From: Coprinellus micaceus
Taxonomy: Eukaryota; Basidiomycota; Agaricomycetes; Agaricales; Psathyrellaceae
Direction: 5' to 3'
NCBI GenBank assembly: GCA_951394405.1
Contig: OX596346.1
Location: 1,178,001-1,242,000, forward strand
DNA length: 64,000 nucleotides
Part shown: in pieces, positions 1 through 11,669 of the stretch
Layout: every line of letters starts with the position of its first letter
How positions within the stretch are numbered: the stretch's first letter is position 1
Notes under the pieces: model-generated
The model's input: the letters and a program-made list of their open reading frames with translations, nothing else
Told to the model about the DNA's origin: nothing
Databases searched by the model: none
Program-made: the position numbers and the translations under genes

Positions 1-1182
1 GCAGCCTTTGACGTGCAACGGCTACCGTTGGCTTATGGTCCCAAGACCACGGAGTCTCTCATCGACGCGCTGTTCAACCCTGGAATAACAACGGATAAGG
101 CGGATGACGACCCTTTTGTGATGTATGTCAGCCCTACTGAACTGAAGCGCCAAGAAGACTGGAGAAGGGAAGAAGATATTCGGATGCAGCAGCTTCAGGA
201 ACAACTCTCGATACAGAACCAGCAACAACAGCAACCCCACCACCAGAGTCACGACCATCACTGGTACCGGTCAAAGCCGAGCAGGAGCGCAACATTGGAA
301 GAGAGCGGAACGGGGTTGATGACGAAGTTGAAGAAGGGTGTTAGGAGGGCAGGGACGATTGACAGCACCACCAGTGCGTCAACTACGAGTGGGAGTGGGA
401 GCGGGGATAGTCCTGACCGCCCGAACCGCCTAACACGCTTGAAGAGTCCCGGGGAGGATACCATCGTTGGCGTGCGCATGGGCGAAGACCCAGATGCGAC
501 GTCCCCTGCTACGATCACGGCTTGGTCGCCCAACAGAGATGGCCAGCATTTCACGCCGCTGGGAATGGCAGTGGACAGGGAGGCCACAATCGGGAAGGCC
601 ACTGGAGGCGGCGGCACGGCAGGCGTCGGGAGCTTCTTGAGCAACTACTATCGCACCAAGAAAACCAAAGTGAAGGACAAGATGGCTGGGGCGAAGAGCC
701 AACCGAGGGTCACGGAGGACAACAATATTCTCGGAGGGGCGTTCTATGACCAGGAGCCTGGGGATCTGTATGGATCGCTGGGACAGCAGGGTCGGGGCCC
801 TGTCCAAGGTCATCAGAGGAGTGCGACTGGCGGCACGGTGTCCAGCACTGCAAGCAGCTCGTCCCTTAGCTCGCTCGGGCTGAGTTCGCATGGCCACAAT
901 CCTACCCCTGTGACGGCACAAGCTCCGCCACCTGTTTCGCCTGGGACGAGGGCAGACGTTCGACGGAGCACGAGCACTCGCAGCAGTACGAGCACAGGCG
1001 ATGGTCACTTGATGATGGCACCAAACACACGGCCTTCAGACTTCAGCGCTCCTCCGGGAAGGATGGACAAGTCGGGTATTGTGAAAGGCGCTGGCCCTTC
1101 GCTCATCGGTGACCAAGCGGTGGAGGAAGGCGCCGGGGCGGGTGGTGGTTTGAAGGGCTGGTGGAGGGGGTTACAGAAGTAG
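1..1182 (+). CDS. C-terminal part of an unrecognised low-complexity protein (5' partial)
   Basis: The reading frame is already open at base 1, so this is the 3' end of a longer gene; the GTG at 13 is not a real start. About 393 codons are visible. The first third is ordered and charged, with a segment rich in Glu, Arg and Gln that could form a short coiled coil, followed by a Gln run and a His-rich patch near residues 75-85. The rest is Ser/Thr/Gly-rich and basic, as in intrinsically disordered tails of fungal cytoskeletal or signalling proteins, and ends in a Trp-containing tail (GWWRGLQK). I do not recognise a domain. A fungal Msb1/Mug8-type or RhoGAP-linked tail is possible but unsupported by any motif. 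The stop is TAG at 1180-1182. Confidence 0.6.
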   Translation, partial: AAFDVQRLPLAYGPKTTESLIDALFNPGITTDKADDDPFVMYVSPTELKRQEDWRREEDIRMQQLQEQLSIQNQQQQQPHHQSHDHHWYRSKPSRSATLEESGTGLMTKLKKGVRRAGTIDSTTSASTTSGSGSGDSPDRPNRLTRLKSPGEDTIVGVRMGEDPDATSPATITAWSPNRDGQHFTPLGMAVDREATIGKATGGGGTAGVGSFLSNYYRTKKTKVKDKMAGAKSQPRVTEDNNILGGAFYDQEPGDLYGSLGQQGRGPVQGHQRSATGGTVSSTASSSSLSSLGLSSHGHNPTPVTAQAPPPVSPGTRADVRRSTSTRSSTSTGDGHLMMAPNTRPSDFSAPPGRMDKSGIVKGAGPSLIGDQAVEEGAGAGGGLKGWWRGLQK

Positions 1183-1807
1183 AGCCAGGGTACGTGACGG
1201 AAAGGTGAGGGATTGGGGACACATTCTATTCACGGGTTTCGGGTTGGAATCTGGTCTAATTTATTTCTTTACTTTTTGGTATAATTTGGACGGAACATTC
1301 TTGGTTAATCTGCTAATCACCAGTTTTGGGCTTGTTATTCATGCACATGCCAATATCCCAATCTCTGTAGATCTGTGTATTCCTTGTTGTATAATGACAC
1401 TCAACCGAGCTCAGCGCTCCCGCAACCCCGAGTCGTTGCCCAATGCCCCCTAAGTACCTCGAGATGGGCGAAACATTCGAAGCACTTCTTCAACAGCAAC
1501 GAAAAATGGGTGGAGGGCTGGTGAAGTTTACCCGTCCGCTGGTCCCGATTGTCCTCACTTTCGTTTCACTCATTTCCTCTCAAAGGCCTGGTGGGAGACC
1601 ATGCCAGTACGCTTTAAGAGGCGTGCAATCTTTCCCAACGCTTAGTAGAAATCCGCTTCCTTCGGGTTTGTCTAGCTTGAGCGCCTAGTGATAGGCGCCG
1701 ATTCGGCTAGAGTCTGATCGAGAACAAATCGAAGAAGTCGAAAATGGATAATATTCAATCCTATTCAATCTTGTCGCGTGTAAAAACTGCCACCGCAGAC
1801 CGCACAT
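1183..1807. other. Convergent intergenic region
   Basis: This lies between the stop of the upstream plus-strand gene and the stop of the minus-strand AA12 gene, so it should hold the two 3' ends. It contains AT-rich stretches around 1255-1290 but no coding signal I can support. The short open frames here lack homology and codon bias. Confidence 0.5.
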
Positions 1808-4723
1808 CTACACCTTCTTCTTCTGCACCCGCCCCTCGCCGGCGACACATTGGGAGAAGTAGAGGTTAACCTAGAGAACGCGTCAAGACGTGAATATCAG
1901 GGAAATAGAGCGTCCCTCACATAGTTGCACCTTGATCCTGGTGGACACTGAGTGGGCCCCGCATATCCACGACCGCCGCTGGAGTATTCCATGAGATCAA
2001 ATAGTCATCGGAGAGCGCCGTTGAATCTTACCACTGTCCCCAAAGGGTTTGCTGAGGCGCGCTAGGGTCTGTCGTGGTAGGAGCGGGCCCTCCAGGCGTA
2101 GTCGTCGTTGTGGTTGTGGTTGGTGGGGGGATAGTTGTTGTCGGCTGTGAAGGGTCCGCAGGTCGCTTCAACAGGACCACCTCTCCAGAAGAGTCACTCG
2201 AGACGTAGAGCCAATCACCGTTGTGAGCAAACGCCAGTCCGACGGGTCGGAAACATCCTGGATGTGATCGCGTTGGGTCATCTCGAGAGGGGGGACGATG
2301 AGATGTATCGTACCTGTCTGGCATTCGGTCTCGTCTCTGTTGCTCAGGAGGTCCGTGAAGCTCGTCTTGGTCGACGCGAGGTTCACGGACGGGCTCCACT
2401 CTCCCGTGCCAGAGAACCGTCCAGGTATGACGACAACTTTGTAGCCCTTCGATACAAAATTATCAGGTCCCAACATCCGACGGGTGATGGTCAAGGGAAG
2501 TCACACCTGAGGAGGGCTCCTATTCCAGCTTCCATGCAGGGTGGCATACAGGTTGCCGTCGCTCAACCTTGGAGCAAACTTGATATCAAGGGGAGCGGTA
2601 TGCGGTGGTAGCAAAGCGGTGGGCTTCACTGTGTTGGCGTCACACCACGCATCGTCCATGGTGGCATTCGGCGCTTGAACGAACCTGTTGGCGCGTCGGC
2701 ATCAGATAGACACAGGAAGGGGAAGCTAGCAAAGGCATACCAGTCGCCCGGTCCCTTGGCACTGTCGGTGAAGTCCTCGCCCTCCCATACGGTGTAACAG
2801 TAAGGGTAGCCCCCAAAGATTCCTGCGGGAGATCTGGGATCACCAACTGGCGCAACCCACTCTAGTTAGTGATCGCGCCGAATAGCTCGAAGATGTAGCG
2901 AACATACGTCGATACACTTTCTCGGCGGGATTGTTTGTGTGTACGTCGGTTCGGTTGCCCTCCACAACCCGGTAAGCATTGTCCAGAGAGTTCTCTGTAG
3001 AACCCACCGTAAGCCAAAGAAGAGCATCCCGAATGGCAAAATAGTCTTACCTACGCTGTGTATGATACCGTTCCTATCCTCCGTAATCCCTACGTCGTTC
3101 CTGAGCCCATACCTAAGGTATGGTGTACTCGTAAGCAAAGAGAAAGAGAAGGAGCTCCGCCAGACTTACCCCATGACGGCACCACTTCGCAGGCAGATCA
3201 TTAGCTCTGCGTGGGACAGATGTGTAGGTTACTGCGTACCTGGTGTATGGGAGTCCGTTAGTAGGCAGAGAGCGGAGGTCGAAAGCCCTAATTTGTGCTC
3301 TCCCAGACCGAGCCTCGAATGATGGAAGGTCGATGTTGGCGTTGGAACCAACGCTTACAAGGACATAGTCCGGATATTTCTTGGACACCCAGACAGTTCT
3401 GGTGACATGCCCTGGATTGTGCATACTGTTATCCGTCGCTTAGTTTAAACATGGCGAGCCCGAAGAGTCGAACAGCTCGCTCACCCGTAAATCAATCGCT
3501 TTCGGTTAAAAGCAGTGGTGTTGCTCGGCTGGTAGTCCCAGATCCATGCTTCATCAGAGGACCTACGAGAAAAGAGTCAATAAAGTTGAATTCGTGAAGC
3601 AAGTGTGCAACGAACGTAGCAATGATTTTATTCCCACTCGGCGTTAGGTCCATCCCATGGTTCAATGTCGGGTCATCGATAACCAAAGTGCTGCTCGTAA
3701 CACAGCCATCCGCATCCAAGGTGTGAGCCGTGACGCCCTTTCCATTCTCCAAGACGAGTAGATTGCCTCTAATATCGATAGCGATGCTTCGAGGGCGAGT
3801 GAGGCGCCCGAGAACGGCGGTCGCGCTCCAGCCGTTGGCTACGTTGACACCGTAGACAGGAGCAGATGCGCCAGGACAAGAACCGGCGGGGGTAGTTGGA
3901 GTCGGCCCTGGAGGAGCGGTCGTGGTGGGTGTCGGTGTCGGTTCGGGTTCGGTCCCGGGGAGGGGCAGGGGGGGAAGACCCTGGAGCTTTTCAAGGACAT
4001 CGTAGTACCTTCCAGTCTTAGCAGCTGGAACGTCCATGACGTAGATACCTGCATAACTGTGCTGGTACACCGGGGAGTCCTCGATGTCGGGAATTAAGGG
4101 CTTGATCGTTCCATGCATCGCGAATCCGAAGGGTGCACCTCCGTCCAGGTTTACTCCCGTCGAGCCCCCTTCCCACTTGGTACAATTCTGGCACCGGAAA
4201 ACGATTCTTTGTTCCCTGGATGCGGTAATACCGGAGCTTCCAAGGATGGTGAGAACGGGGCCTTCGTGGTAAGGGGCTGGAGGACCGTATTGTCTGGCAA
4301 AGAGCTTGGCTGAAATCAATGCAACAGGGAGGATGGTAAGGTGGGACGTACTCGGTTCTCCGCACTCCGGCCATGGCCTTGCCTTCGTTGAGCCAGGTGA
4401 CAATGAGGGGGTTCTGGGTCATACCGCCGCCCAAACTCGCTCCGATCCAACCCGCAGTTTCAGGAGCAGTGTAGATGCCAATGAACTCGTCGGGTACGCC
4501 CCCGTTGGGATCGACGTCGGGGAATGTGTATCCCCATCCCGTCTTCACGCCCTCGTCGTAGAATCGCTGAAAGCAGATGCTCGTGAGGTCGTCGCACCAC
4601 GTCACCGTTTGGCTCTGAGTGCCAAGCACTAATGGGATGTCAGTCCCGCCATATCGCCGAATACACGCAGAACGCACCTGCTGCCAGTAGCGCTAGCGCT
4701 ATGCCCAACGGAAAATAAAGCAT
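1808..4723 (-). CDS. PQQ-dependent pyranose dehydrogenase, AA8-AA12-CBM1 (paralog 1)
   Basis: This is a secreted quinohemoprotein sugar dehydrogenase of the type described as CcPDH in Coprinopsis cinerea: it oxidises sugars with PQQ and can pass electrons through a cytochrome. Exon 1 encodes a signal peptide (MLYFPLGIALALLAA), then an intron. The AA8 cytochrome domain follows, with the LGGGM segment that should carry the Met heme ligand and a candidate His in FAMHGT. A Pro/Thr linker leads to the AA12 domain, with GVNVANGW, GSNANIDLPSF, YGLRNDVG and LHGSWNRSPP blocks. A second Pro/Thr linker leads to a CBM1 split by two introns, with a WGQCGG start and YFSQC end, so the cysteines and aromatic face are kept. 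It ends with a basic tail (RVQKKKV). It is the most divergent of the three paralogs and lies in opposite orientation. Splice sites were placed by eye and I found no disabling change. Confidence 0.88.
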
Positions 4724-4754
4724 GGTGCTGGAAATCGACCAGGGCTATGTGGGG

Positions 4755-4763
4755 TATTTTATA
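4755..4763 (-). promoter_or_regulatory. Putative TATA box of AA12 paralog 1
   Basis: TATAAAATA on the minus strand, about 32 bases upstream of the ATG at 4723. The spacing implies a short 5' leader. Confidence 0.55.
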
Positions 4764-5571
4764 CTGACATTCGCTTGCTGATGAGGACCCCCGGCTCAAC
4801 GTCGGTTTCTGGAGATTACAACGGGGTTTAACTTCGGTTCCTCCAGACTTCCCTTCTGCTTGTTGTCCAATTCCAAGGCTTCGATTGGTAGAGTTAAAGA
4901 ACGGCGCTTCTTGGGCCTTAGAGCCGTCGAACTCTCGAACGGCATTAAGATTTTTGTCAACTGCCCGATCAGCATGCGAGCACGTTTTGGAGCTTGCAAC
5001 TCGTCCACGCGAAGACGGCCTGAGGTCGGCCGGATATCCCTCAACCTAGAACCCCTTTCGACCTCAAGGACGCCCGGTTAAATGCCTTGGGACTCGAACT
5101 TGAGAAGTCGAGGGAAATCTAGGGGTATTGCGGCGGGGTAATGGAAGGAATCGGGGACAATGTGACCAACCTTGACGCCGCCGAGGTGGCGAGCGGGTAG
5201 TGGTGATCCTCGGAGCGGCCCGCGGTTATGAGCGCCTAAAAGCCTAGTTCCCTCGTGGTTGGTCCTTGAGAAACACGACATGTACCCGCCGACATAGGTT
5301 GGATTGAACACTCCTGGAAGGACACAAGAGCCACGCTAATACATGTAATATATAATCAGTCCATGTCCGCGTTCACGATGAAAAACTCCCCGGACAGAAA
5401 TTGCACAGAGCCCCTCGGTGAGCTTGAACAAAGGGCACCAGCCTTCCTCGGCAAAACATCTTCTCTCCGCTGACATCCTTCACAGGATTCATATCCTTCC
5501 ATGATATCATCGCGTGAATTCATGCATGCTTTTGGCGAGTTCCTTTCACGCTGAAAGTCCGGCTGAACGAT
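4764..5571. other. Upstream region of AA12 paralog 1 and 3' flank of the DUF6533 gene
   Basis: About 800 bases with no supportable gene. It should hold the promoter of the minus-strand dehydrogenase. I saw no clear repeat or RNA gene. Confidence 0.4.
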
Positions 5572-7222
5572 TTACGGTCCCCTTTCTTCCGTGGTCTCGG
5601 TCCCACTCTGGGTCACAGTTGCACTTTGGATCGTCTCTAGAGGGTGCTTCTCGAATTTCATAGTTGAGTGTTTCCTACCGCCGTGGGTCGTAGAGTATTC
5701 GAAAGCCCCCATAGTCCCTGTGTCGCGGCCTCGCCCTTCTGCGTAGCGATCCCTCTCCGCCCATGAACGCAGGTGCAGGAGCATTCTCGTTGATAGAATG
5801 ACGTGGAGGTCGACTTCAGTTTGAACGAGAAGAAACTTCATGCCTCCATTCTATAAGTCCAAGAAGATAGTAAGTCAATATAGCTGATTGGCGGTCGAGC
5901 AATTTGGTTCTATGTTTACCGGCGCAGCTAGGTTCACAACGATGTTGCCGGTGGCTAGGACTATAACCAGAGTATCAGCCAAGAAATCCGTGGACTCGAA
6001 ATTCGGTAAAACCCACCCGATAAGCAAATGAAGTAGAAGATTCCATCACGATAAAATATCGTTAGGAGAGTGCTGTTAAGGTCGCGGTGCTTCCGGAATG
6101 CGAGGTACATCATGATGAACATCACAACTAGATTCCACCTCCGGTCTGAGAAGCCATGCCATAGCCTTACGGAAACGAGGACGTACTAAGTACGCTCCCA
6201 AGAAGCAGAGCGAATACCCCGGAGAGCATGACGTTCTTCGCCTGCGCGGGCATGCATACTAGGTTGGGAACCGGGAATTTTACGACTGAAAGTAGTTAGC
6301 GGATCAGTCTCAAGGGAATGGATGACTTGAAGGCCTTACATTTCACCGTTCGGATGAATTGCGTGAGGAGGGCAAAAGCGGATGCATGGATTGCCTGTGG
6401 AGGGGCTCGGTTAACTTTCCGATACAGAGCTCAAGTGAACATACAAGAAACTGGAATATTAAGTACACCAGCAGCTTCTTATTCCTCCCCGAGAAGGCGT
6501 ATACACGAACGAATAAGATCCCTTGAGAAATGGATAGAATCAGCTTGGTCTGTTGTCGTGACGGGGGTCCCAACCTTCAGATGCAATCATGACTACGATG
6601 GATGATACTAGAACAATGCCGTTCAGCAATTCCAGCTTAAGGCAGGAAATGCAGCCACTCACCTCCTATTCGAAGGAACGCTGCTTCGCATTGGTCGGGG
6701 CTTAGACCGGGAACGAGCCCGTCTGGATAATCACAATCTTAGTGCAACGCTCCGCAAAAAGATATGGCGCAGGAGGGCTCACATGAAGCGGCGAAGGCGG
6801 TATGCACCATGATGTAGTACCGCAACGCGAAAAACAAGACTTTTGGGAAGCTAAATGGGGTGGGCCACATCAACCGGACCTGGGGTTCCGTTCACTCGCC
6901 GTTTGTAGACACTCCCAAAGAAGAAGATATACCTCATCGGGAAATGTGTGCAGGAAGTCGGCGACCTTCATTAACCAAGTGTCAGTCAATGTTTCTCCAA
7001 GATCGCTTGGATACTTGCCACCAGAGCATGACCGCTCACTCCCTGGTCGGTGGGAAGCTTAGGTTGGGGTTCTAGCAGTGCGGAAAGAGCTGGCTCACGA
7101 GATACTTCGAAAGATGGATCAGGCTTCGGATTCATGAAAATGGATGGAAAAGAACTCACGTTGGTCTTCAATGTTTCGGAGTAGCCGTCCACGATTGCGT
7201 GGAGGGCATCTCCGTGTGACAT
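5572..7222 (-). CDS. DUF6533-type multi-pass membrane protein
   Basis: This is an Agaricomycete membrane protein of the DUF6533 family, a large group of predicted seven-helix proteins of unknown function. After splicing by eye the diagnostic blocks appear in order: DFLHTFPDEVYLL, KVLFFALRYYIMVHTAFAAS, GLVPGLSPDQCEAAF, VVMIASEGILFVRVYAF followed by a basic GRNKK loop, ALLTQFI, VVMFIMMYLAFRKH and FYRDGIFYFICL. The tail exon (5572-5840) is hydrophilic and ends ETTEERGP. At least eight exons are needed, each join having GT-AG edges. The 5' end is unsettled: the ATG at 7222 (MSHGDALHAIVDGYSETL) resembles family N-termini, but the join to DFLHTFPDEV leaves out the usual hydrophobic stretch. Either an exon escaped me or the first helix is shortened. 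A start at 7030 is the alternative. Confidence 0.72.
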
Positions 7223-8633
7223 CTTCCAATAGGTTTGCGGTGGGCCTAGCAAGGAGAGTCCGAATTGTCACAGGAAGGCGATGGTCGTCTTGAGGGAGAG
7301 GTAAAGGCGCAATGAACAGAGAAGCGCAGCTTGCTGTTATATAAAACTCAGCACGAGCGCCGCTCAATTGGCGGAATGTGCATGTCTTGTGCGGAAAGGT
7401 CACTATGTTTGGCACGGAAGCCCCGACCAAGTTCTCATGGGTCGAGAGAAGCCTTGTGTCTACGGTGCTGTGTGATTGTTACCAAATTTGTGGAAGCGAC
7501 CAAGATGAGCAGTCGATGCCTGGCTGCAAATCGATTGTGAGCGTCCCGTCCTGTGCGGTGTCCGATTGAATTGGTGAAGGTGAAGATCCCTCTTATCTTT
7601 AATCGTGCTGTGCTATCGCTTTTATTATTAGAGGGCTCTGGGTAGGCCGTCTGATAGATTCCCGAAGAACGTTTTGTCTCCCATGATCGGAACGGCAAAG
7701 GTTCTAGGTCAAAGCTGATGTCGCGGGTAAAGATCGAGGCAATGCACTTACCTTCAGCGCGTTAGAACGCCCTAGGCAAGGCATACAACAATCCTTGCGA
7801 GGTGTTCTCCCCGACGTGCCCGCGATCCCCCGACTTGGCTCTCCCGAGTCTTAACAAGGCGAGACTGCTGGCGAGCGTAGCCTATCCACCCCAATCTCAT
7901 GCGGAGCATTCTGCCTTTCACGGGGAGTAAAGTGGCGGGTGTGCACTCGTTCTCAAATGAAATGGGATCCTCGTCATTCCGAACTCACAGTCATTCCAGT
8001 TTTGGCCGTTCTAATCCGGGACGATGGCCCTCGGGTCGCTGTCGGAGTCATAATTGTGCTTTGAGAGGATTCATGTACCCGTGCCAGTGATAAAGATGTG
8101 GATTCTGGAAGTAGAGAAACAAGATGGTCATTCAATTCATCAGCTCAACCTGGGTTGGGAGCCAGCTCGGATTTTGCCGAGGCACGAATAAAAGAGCCGA
8201 GGGCGCTAAATCTAATTATAATGCGTGTGCACGATTCCACACAGGAAGTAGAGGACTGACCTGAACCTTGTTTTTGTCACATAGACAGCGGCCCCAGGTG
8301 CTATCGTACTGCTCCACCGATTAGATTTGCCGATACGGTCGGGAAAGGGACCAAAGGGCACTAAATGTGCCAAGTTCTCTCCTTGCGCTGATCACGCCTT
8401 AGCCCTACATGTGCCACTGGATACTAGACGACTAGCCACTGAGCAACGTAGATGCGTATGCAGGTGAAGGTGAAGGAGTTGGGGCCTCCACGAAGGTGTG
8501 AAGGGGGAGCGAACCAAAGATCTAAGTGATACATACAAAACAGCTTCATACTATACAAACTAGCTGCAGAACATATGTCCGTGGGTTGGGAGTCGTCAAA
8601 TGATTCCATGCGCAATACAGGCCGATATGAGGG
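7223..8633. other. Intergenic region without a supportable gene
   Basis: About 1.4 kb between the 5' end of the DUF6533 gene and the 3' end of the Tag1-like gene. Short open frames occur on both strands, but none has coding character or recognisable motifs. I saw no repeat or tRNA. Confidence 0.4.
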
Positions 8634-10675
8634 TTAATAGATCGGATGATCGAAGAAAGGGAAGCGTTCCAGGATATGTCGCAAGTTGTTCACCTGGTCT
8701 ACCAACAGGCTCTTCTTGTTGATCCTGACGCTACCCTGGAACGGCAGGCCACCTAATGTGAGATGGTTCCCTGATCCTGGCTTGCCATCTCCCAATGGCA
8801 GTCCCTCCACAGCTACGCGCACAGCAGCAGTGCCTTGAATGCCCGCAAGGGCTCCGTCAGAACTGAAGATCACCTGCGGATTTGCATCAGTACCCCGGAC
8901 CGTGGGACGGGAAAGGAGGGAACTTGCCTTGCTCACGAAATTGCTGAATTCCTTCTGTCTGCCAGGCAAAACCTCCAGCGGTACATCGACTACCTTGGCA
9001 GACACGGCGAATACAGACCCATCGTCTTCCCCACCCTCGTCTCGGGCACTAGTCGCATTGAGCCAGTCACCAGGGCGGATGTGGCCAAACGCTCGTTCGG
9101 GTAAGGGGTCGGGAAGGGGGTTCTTTGGGGGCTTCAAAGCAGTTGCGTTGGAGGGCACCTCCCCATCGAAGATAAGCACGTCCGGTAAAACTTTGGAAAC
9201 GTTTAAATCCAAGTCCATTCCCTTTGGCAGCACAATTCGGGCGAATACGATCCCACTGGCGAGGAACTGGCCCCCAGGCCCGGTAGGCTTAAGCTTCATG
9301 TCCCGAATGGTGACGTTCTGGAGGATCTGGGGGCGTGGGTTAGGGCCCGGGAAGTCGGCTTGTGCGGTCAGCCCGGGCAGGAAGGTTGATGATATCAGGA
9401 TAGGATTGGGTTTCCCTGAGAGGTATCGCATGAGGAAAGCAGAAAGTGTGGGCAGAGAGGAGGACTTGATGGGCAGAACGGAGCCCTCCAACTGGAGAGT
9501 GATGTTAGGGTGTGTGAGTGAGAAGGGTGCAGCAATCACTCTTGCGAGGTCGATGGGAGCCCCCGAGGTAGGGAGTGAGGCGGTGAATTCCAGAGGGGGA
9601 GAGGTGAAGGTCACGTCGGAGGGCACGGGGTCGACAACAGACGCCTCTGCGACAAGATTGAGTTGAGAAGCTGACGAGTAGAGGGAGAAAGATTTGAGCC
9701 TGACGAGTTCCGCCACACTGGGCAACGGGACGTCGTCACCAGGAGGAGGTAGCCCAGGTATTGAAGGTACTAAACGACGGTTAGTGATCACTCGGCAAGG
9801 AGCATGGGGGATCTACCTTGTAATCTGAGGGACGCCTGGATGTTCGACAGCTTCCCATGGAATTGGTTACGCCATGATGCCTTGTTCCACAAGCCACCAC
9901 GAACATATACATCTTCAACATCCATCCTAACAGCAAACATCCCCCTTTTCCAAGCATCCTTTAGGAAAGCACCGATGACGGTTGCATTGGTGGTCGGGTG
10001 TACCAAAGCCGTAACAGACACAGGGCTCAGCCATGAGTGGTCGTTTGGTGGATTTACGGACAGATGCACAGGGAGAGGGGGGATGTCGATTTGTGCGAGA
10101 GTTTGGTATGGGTCGAACTCGGGGACAATGGAGATGGTGCTGAGGTTGAGGGAGACGCCTTCCAGTGTCCTGACACCCTGCCTGCCAATCCCCTTCCAGA
10201 TCCTGTCCAGTACTCCATCTTCTGCTGCACTGTTGATCCCCAAAGCCTCTCCAATGTCAAGGCCGAGTCTCCCTTCCACTCGAACCCATATACGACCGTC
10301 GGATGTGGTGTTGAGAAGGTCCACCTTGTCCGGTCCTTTAAAGACCAGGTGCTTGTTCAGAATATCCTGTGGTGTAAGGCCAGAAGCGCGCGCGGCATAT
10401 GACCATGCCAGGAGCGCACAAAGGACTAGGAGGACAATCGATGCGAGCAACGACACCAAGAAGACCTTCGTTAGCTTCGCACACAGCCTTCTCCGAGATG
10501 AATGTCGAGTGGCCTCCTCTGCTTCATCAACGACCTGCCAGGGTATCTGAGATGTTCCAGCGAGCTGGCCAAGGAGGGGTGTTCGTTCTGTCGGCTCTTC
10601 CTGAATGATTGCTCGACGCTTCCCTTTGCGGTCCTGCGTCGAGACGGTGTCGGCTTGCTGCTCCTCGTCGTTCAT
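8634..10675 (-). CDS. Tag1-like (DUF3712) vacuolar membrane protein
   Basis: Two exons join across one short intron near 9777-9826, giving about 670 residues. The N-terminal cytosolic tail carries an acidic dileucine motif (EPTERTPLLGQ, residues about 26-36), typical of cargo delivered to the vacuole. One strong membrane segment follows (KVFLVSLLASIVLLVLCALL, about 70-89). The rest is a long luminal region with many N-glycosylation sites (NLS, NVT, NAT, NTT) and repeated beta-rich blocks, matching the topology of yeast Tag1 and the fungal DUF3712 family. Yeast Tag1 works at the vacuole membrane in ending autophagy under prolonged starvation; that role here is inference from family resemblance. 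The start at 10675 is the first ATG in a clean frame and gives the expected short tail. The gene is divergent from a small membrane protein 170 bases away. Confidence 0.75.
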
Positions 10676-10844
10676 GACGGCATGGAGGAGAGAGTTGGGG
10701 GGAAACGCCCCTGTGCCCCGGGCTCATCGTTTGGCACTGCCACCGGCTACAATTGTCGATGTCATTGTCAGCCACCCCGATTGGGACAACGTGTCCCGCA
10801 GTCCCCATCCACTCAACGCCCACCTCCCAGCTTGCCACTGCACT

Positions 10845-11425
10845 ATGACCGAAATTAGGACACCTGAACCTGGCGAGCAGGACCCACTTCTCGACGAGAG
10901 TATCGACCCCCGACGAGCCTTGGATGACAAGCCTCAGCAGGACGCAGTAGACCACGACGACAACCAGACCGGGCGCAGAACCCAGACGAGAACAACGACG
11001 CGAAATGGCGGTCGTACCGGTTCTTCGCGACGCCAGTTCACCTTCTTTGCGTTCTTCGTCTTCGCCGTGTGGCTTGCTTACGCTGTCGCGAAGCACCGAT
11101 CCCGGAAACAAAAATCCCAGATTATCTATGCAACGCGGTAAGTGTTCATCGCCTTTCTGTGTATCTCTATATTGGGTTACGAGGACACGAGCTTCGTGTT
11201 TGACATTTTTGCTAACACATTCGGGCGGTCAGTTATTCCAAGGAACACAAATATCGACCCGCAGCAAGCCCCGTTATCACGGAGACCTTGAAAGACGGTC
11301 GAATCCGCCTACGCGGGGCAACTCGTCCCCCAGAAACACCGACACCGACGCCCACGCCAACTACTCGAAAACGCCGCACGCGAAAGCGGAAGAGTGGGGG
11401 CAGGAAGAAAGGGGGCCGCAAATGA
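10845..11425 (+). CDS. Small single-pass membrane protein with acidic dileucine tail
   Basis: Two exons with an intron at about 11139-11232 give about 160 residues. The N-terminal part is acidic and hydrophilic and contains EQDPLLDE, an acidic dileucine motif like that of the divergent neighbour. One membrane helix lies at about residues 65-82 (FTFFAFFVFAVWLAYAVA). The C-terminal part is a short basic region, then a TPTPTPT stretch and a very basic end (RKRRTRKRKSGGRKKGGRK). I do not recognise the family. The topology suggests an endosomal or vacuolar membrane protein, and the shared intergenic region with the Tag1-like gene suggests coordinated expression; both are inferences. The stop is TGA at 11423-11425. 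Confidence 0.6.
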
Positions 11426-11669
11426 GAAGGGCGAAGTGTCAGGCGAGCATAGCGTACGATGAGTGAGTAGCGTTTCGTTTCACTCATATACTGGAATCTT
11501 CACCTATACTCATTCCTGTACAGCATGCCTTCAATATTGTATACCACGTACGATCGCAGCAATGGACGTGTTTGAGCGAATTGGCTTCGCGGAGTTGTGA
11601 GGAAGTCAGGAAGCAACAGGGAAACATGATTTAATTGACGATGGTATTGAAAGATATATGGCCCGGGAA

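Noticed and set aside
9804..10550. 248-residue open frame opposite the Tag1-like gene
   Set aside because: Shadow of the real minus-strand exon; composition rich in Ser, Arg and Pro without domains.
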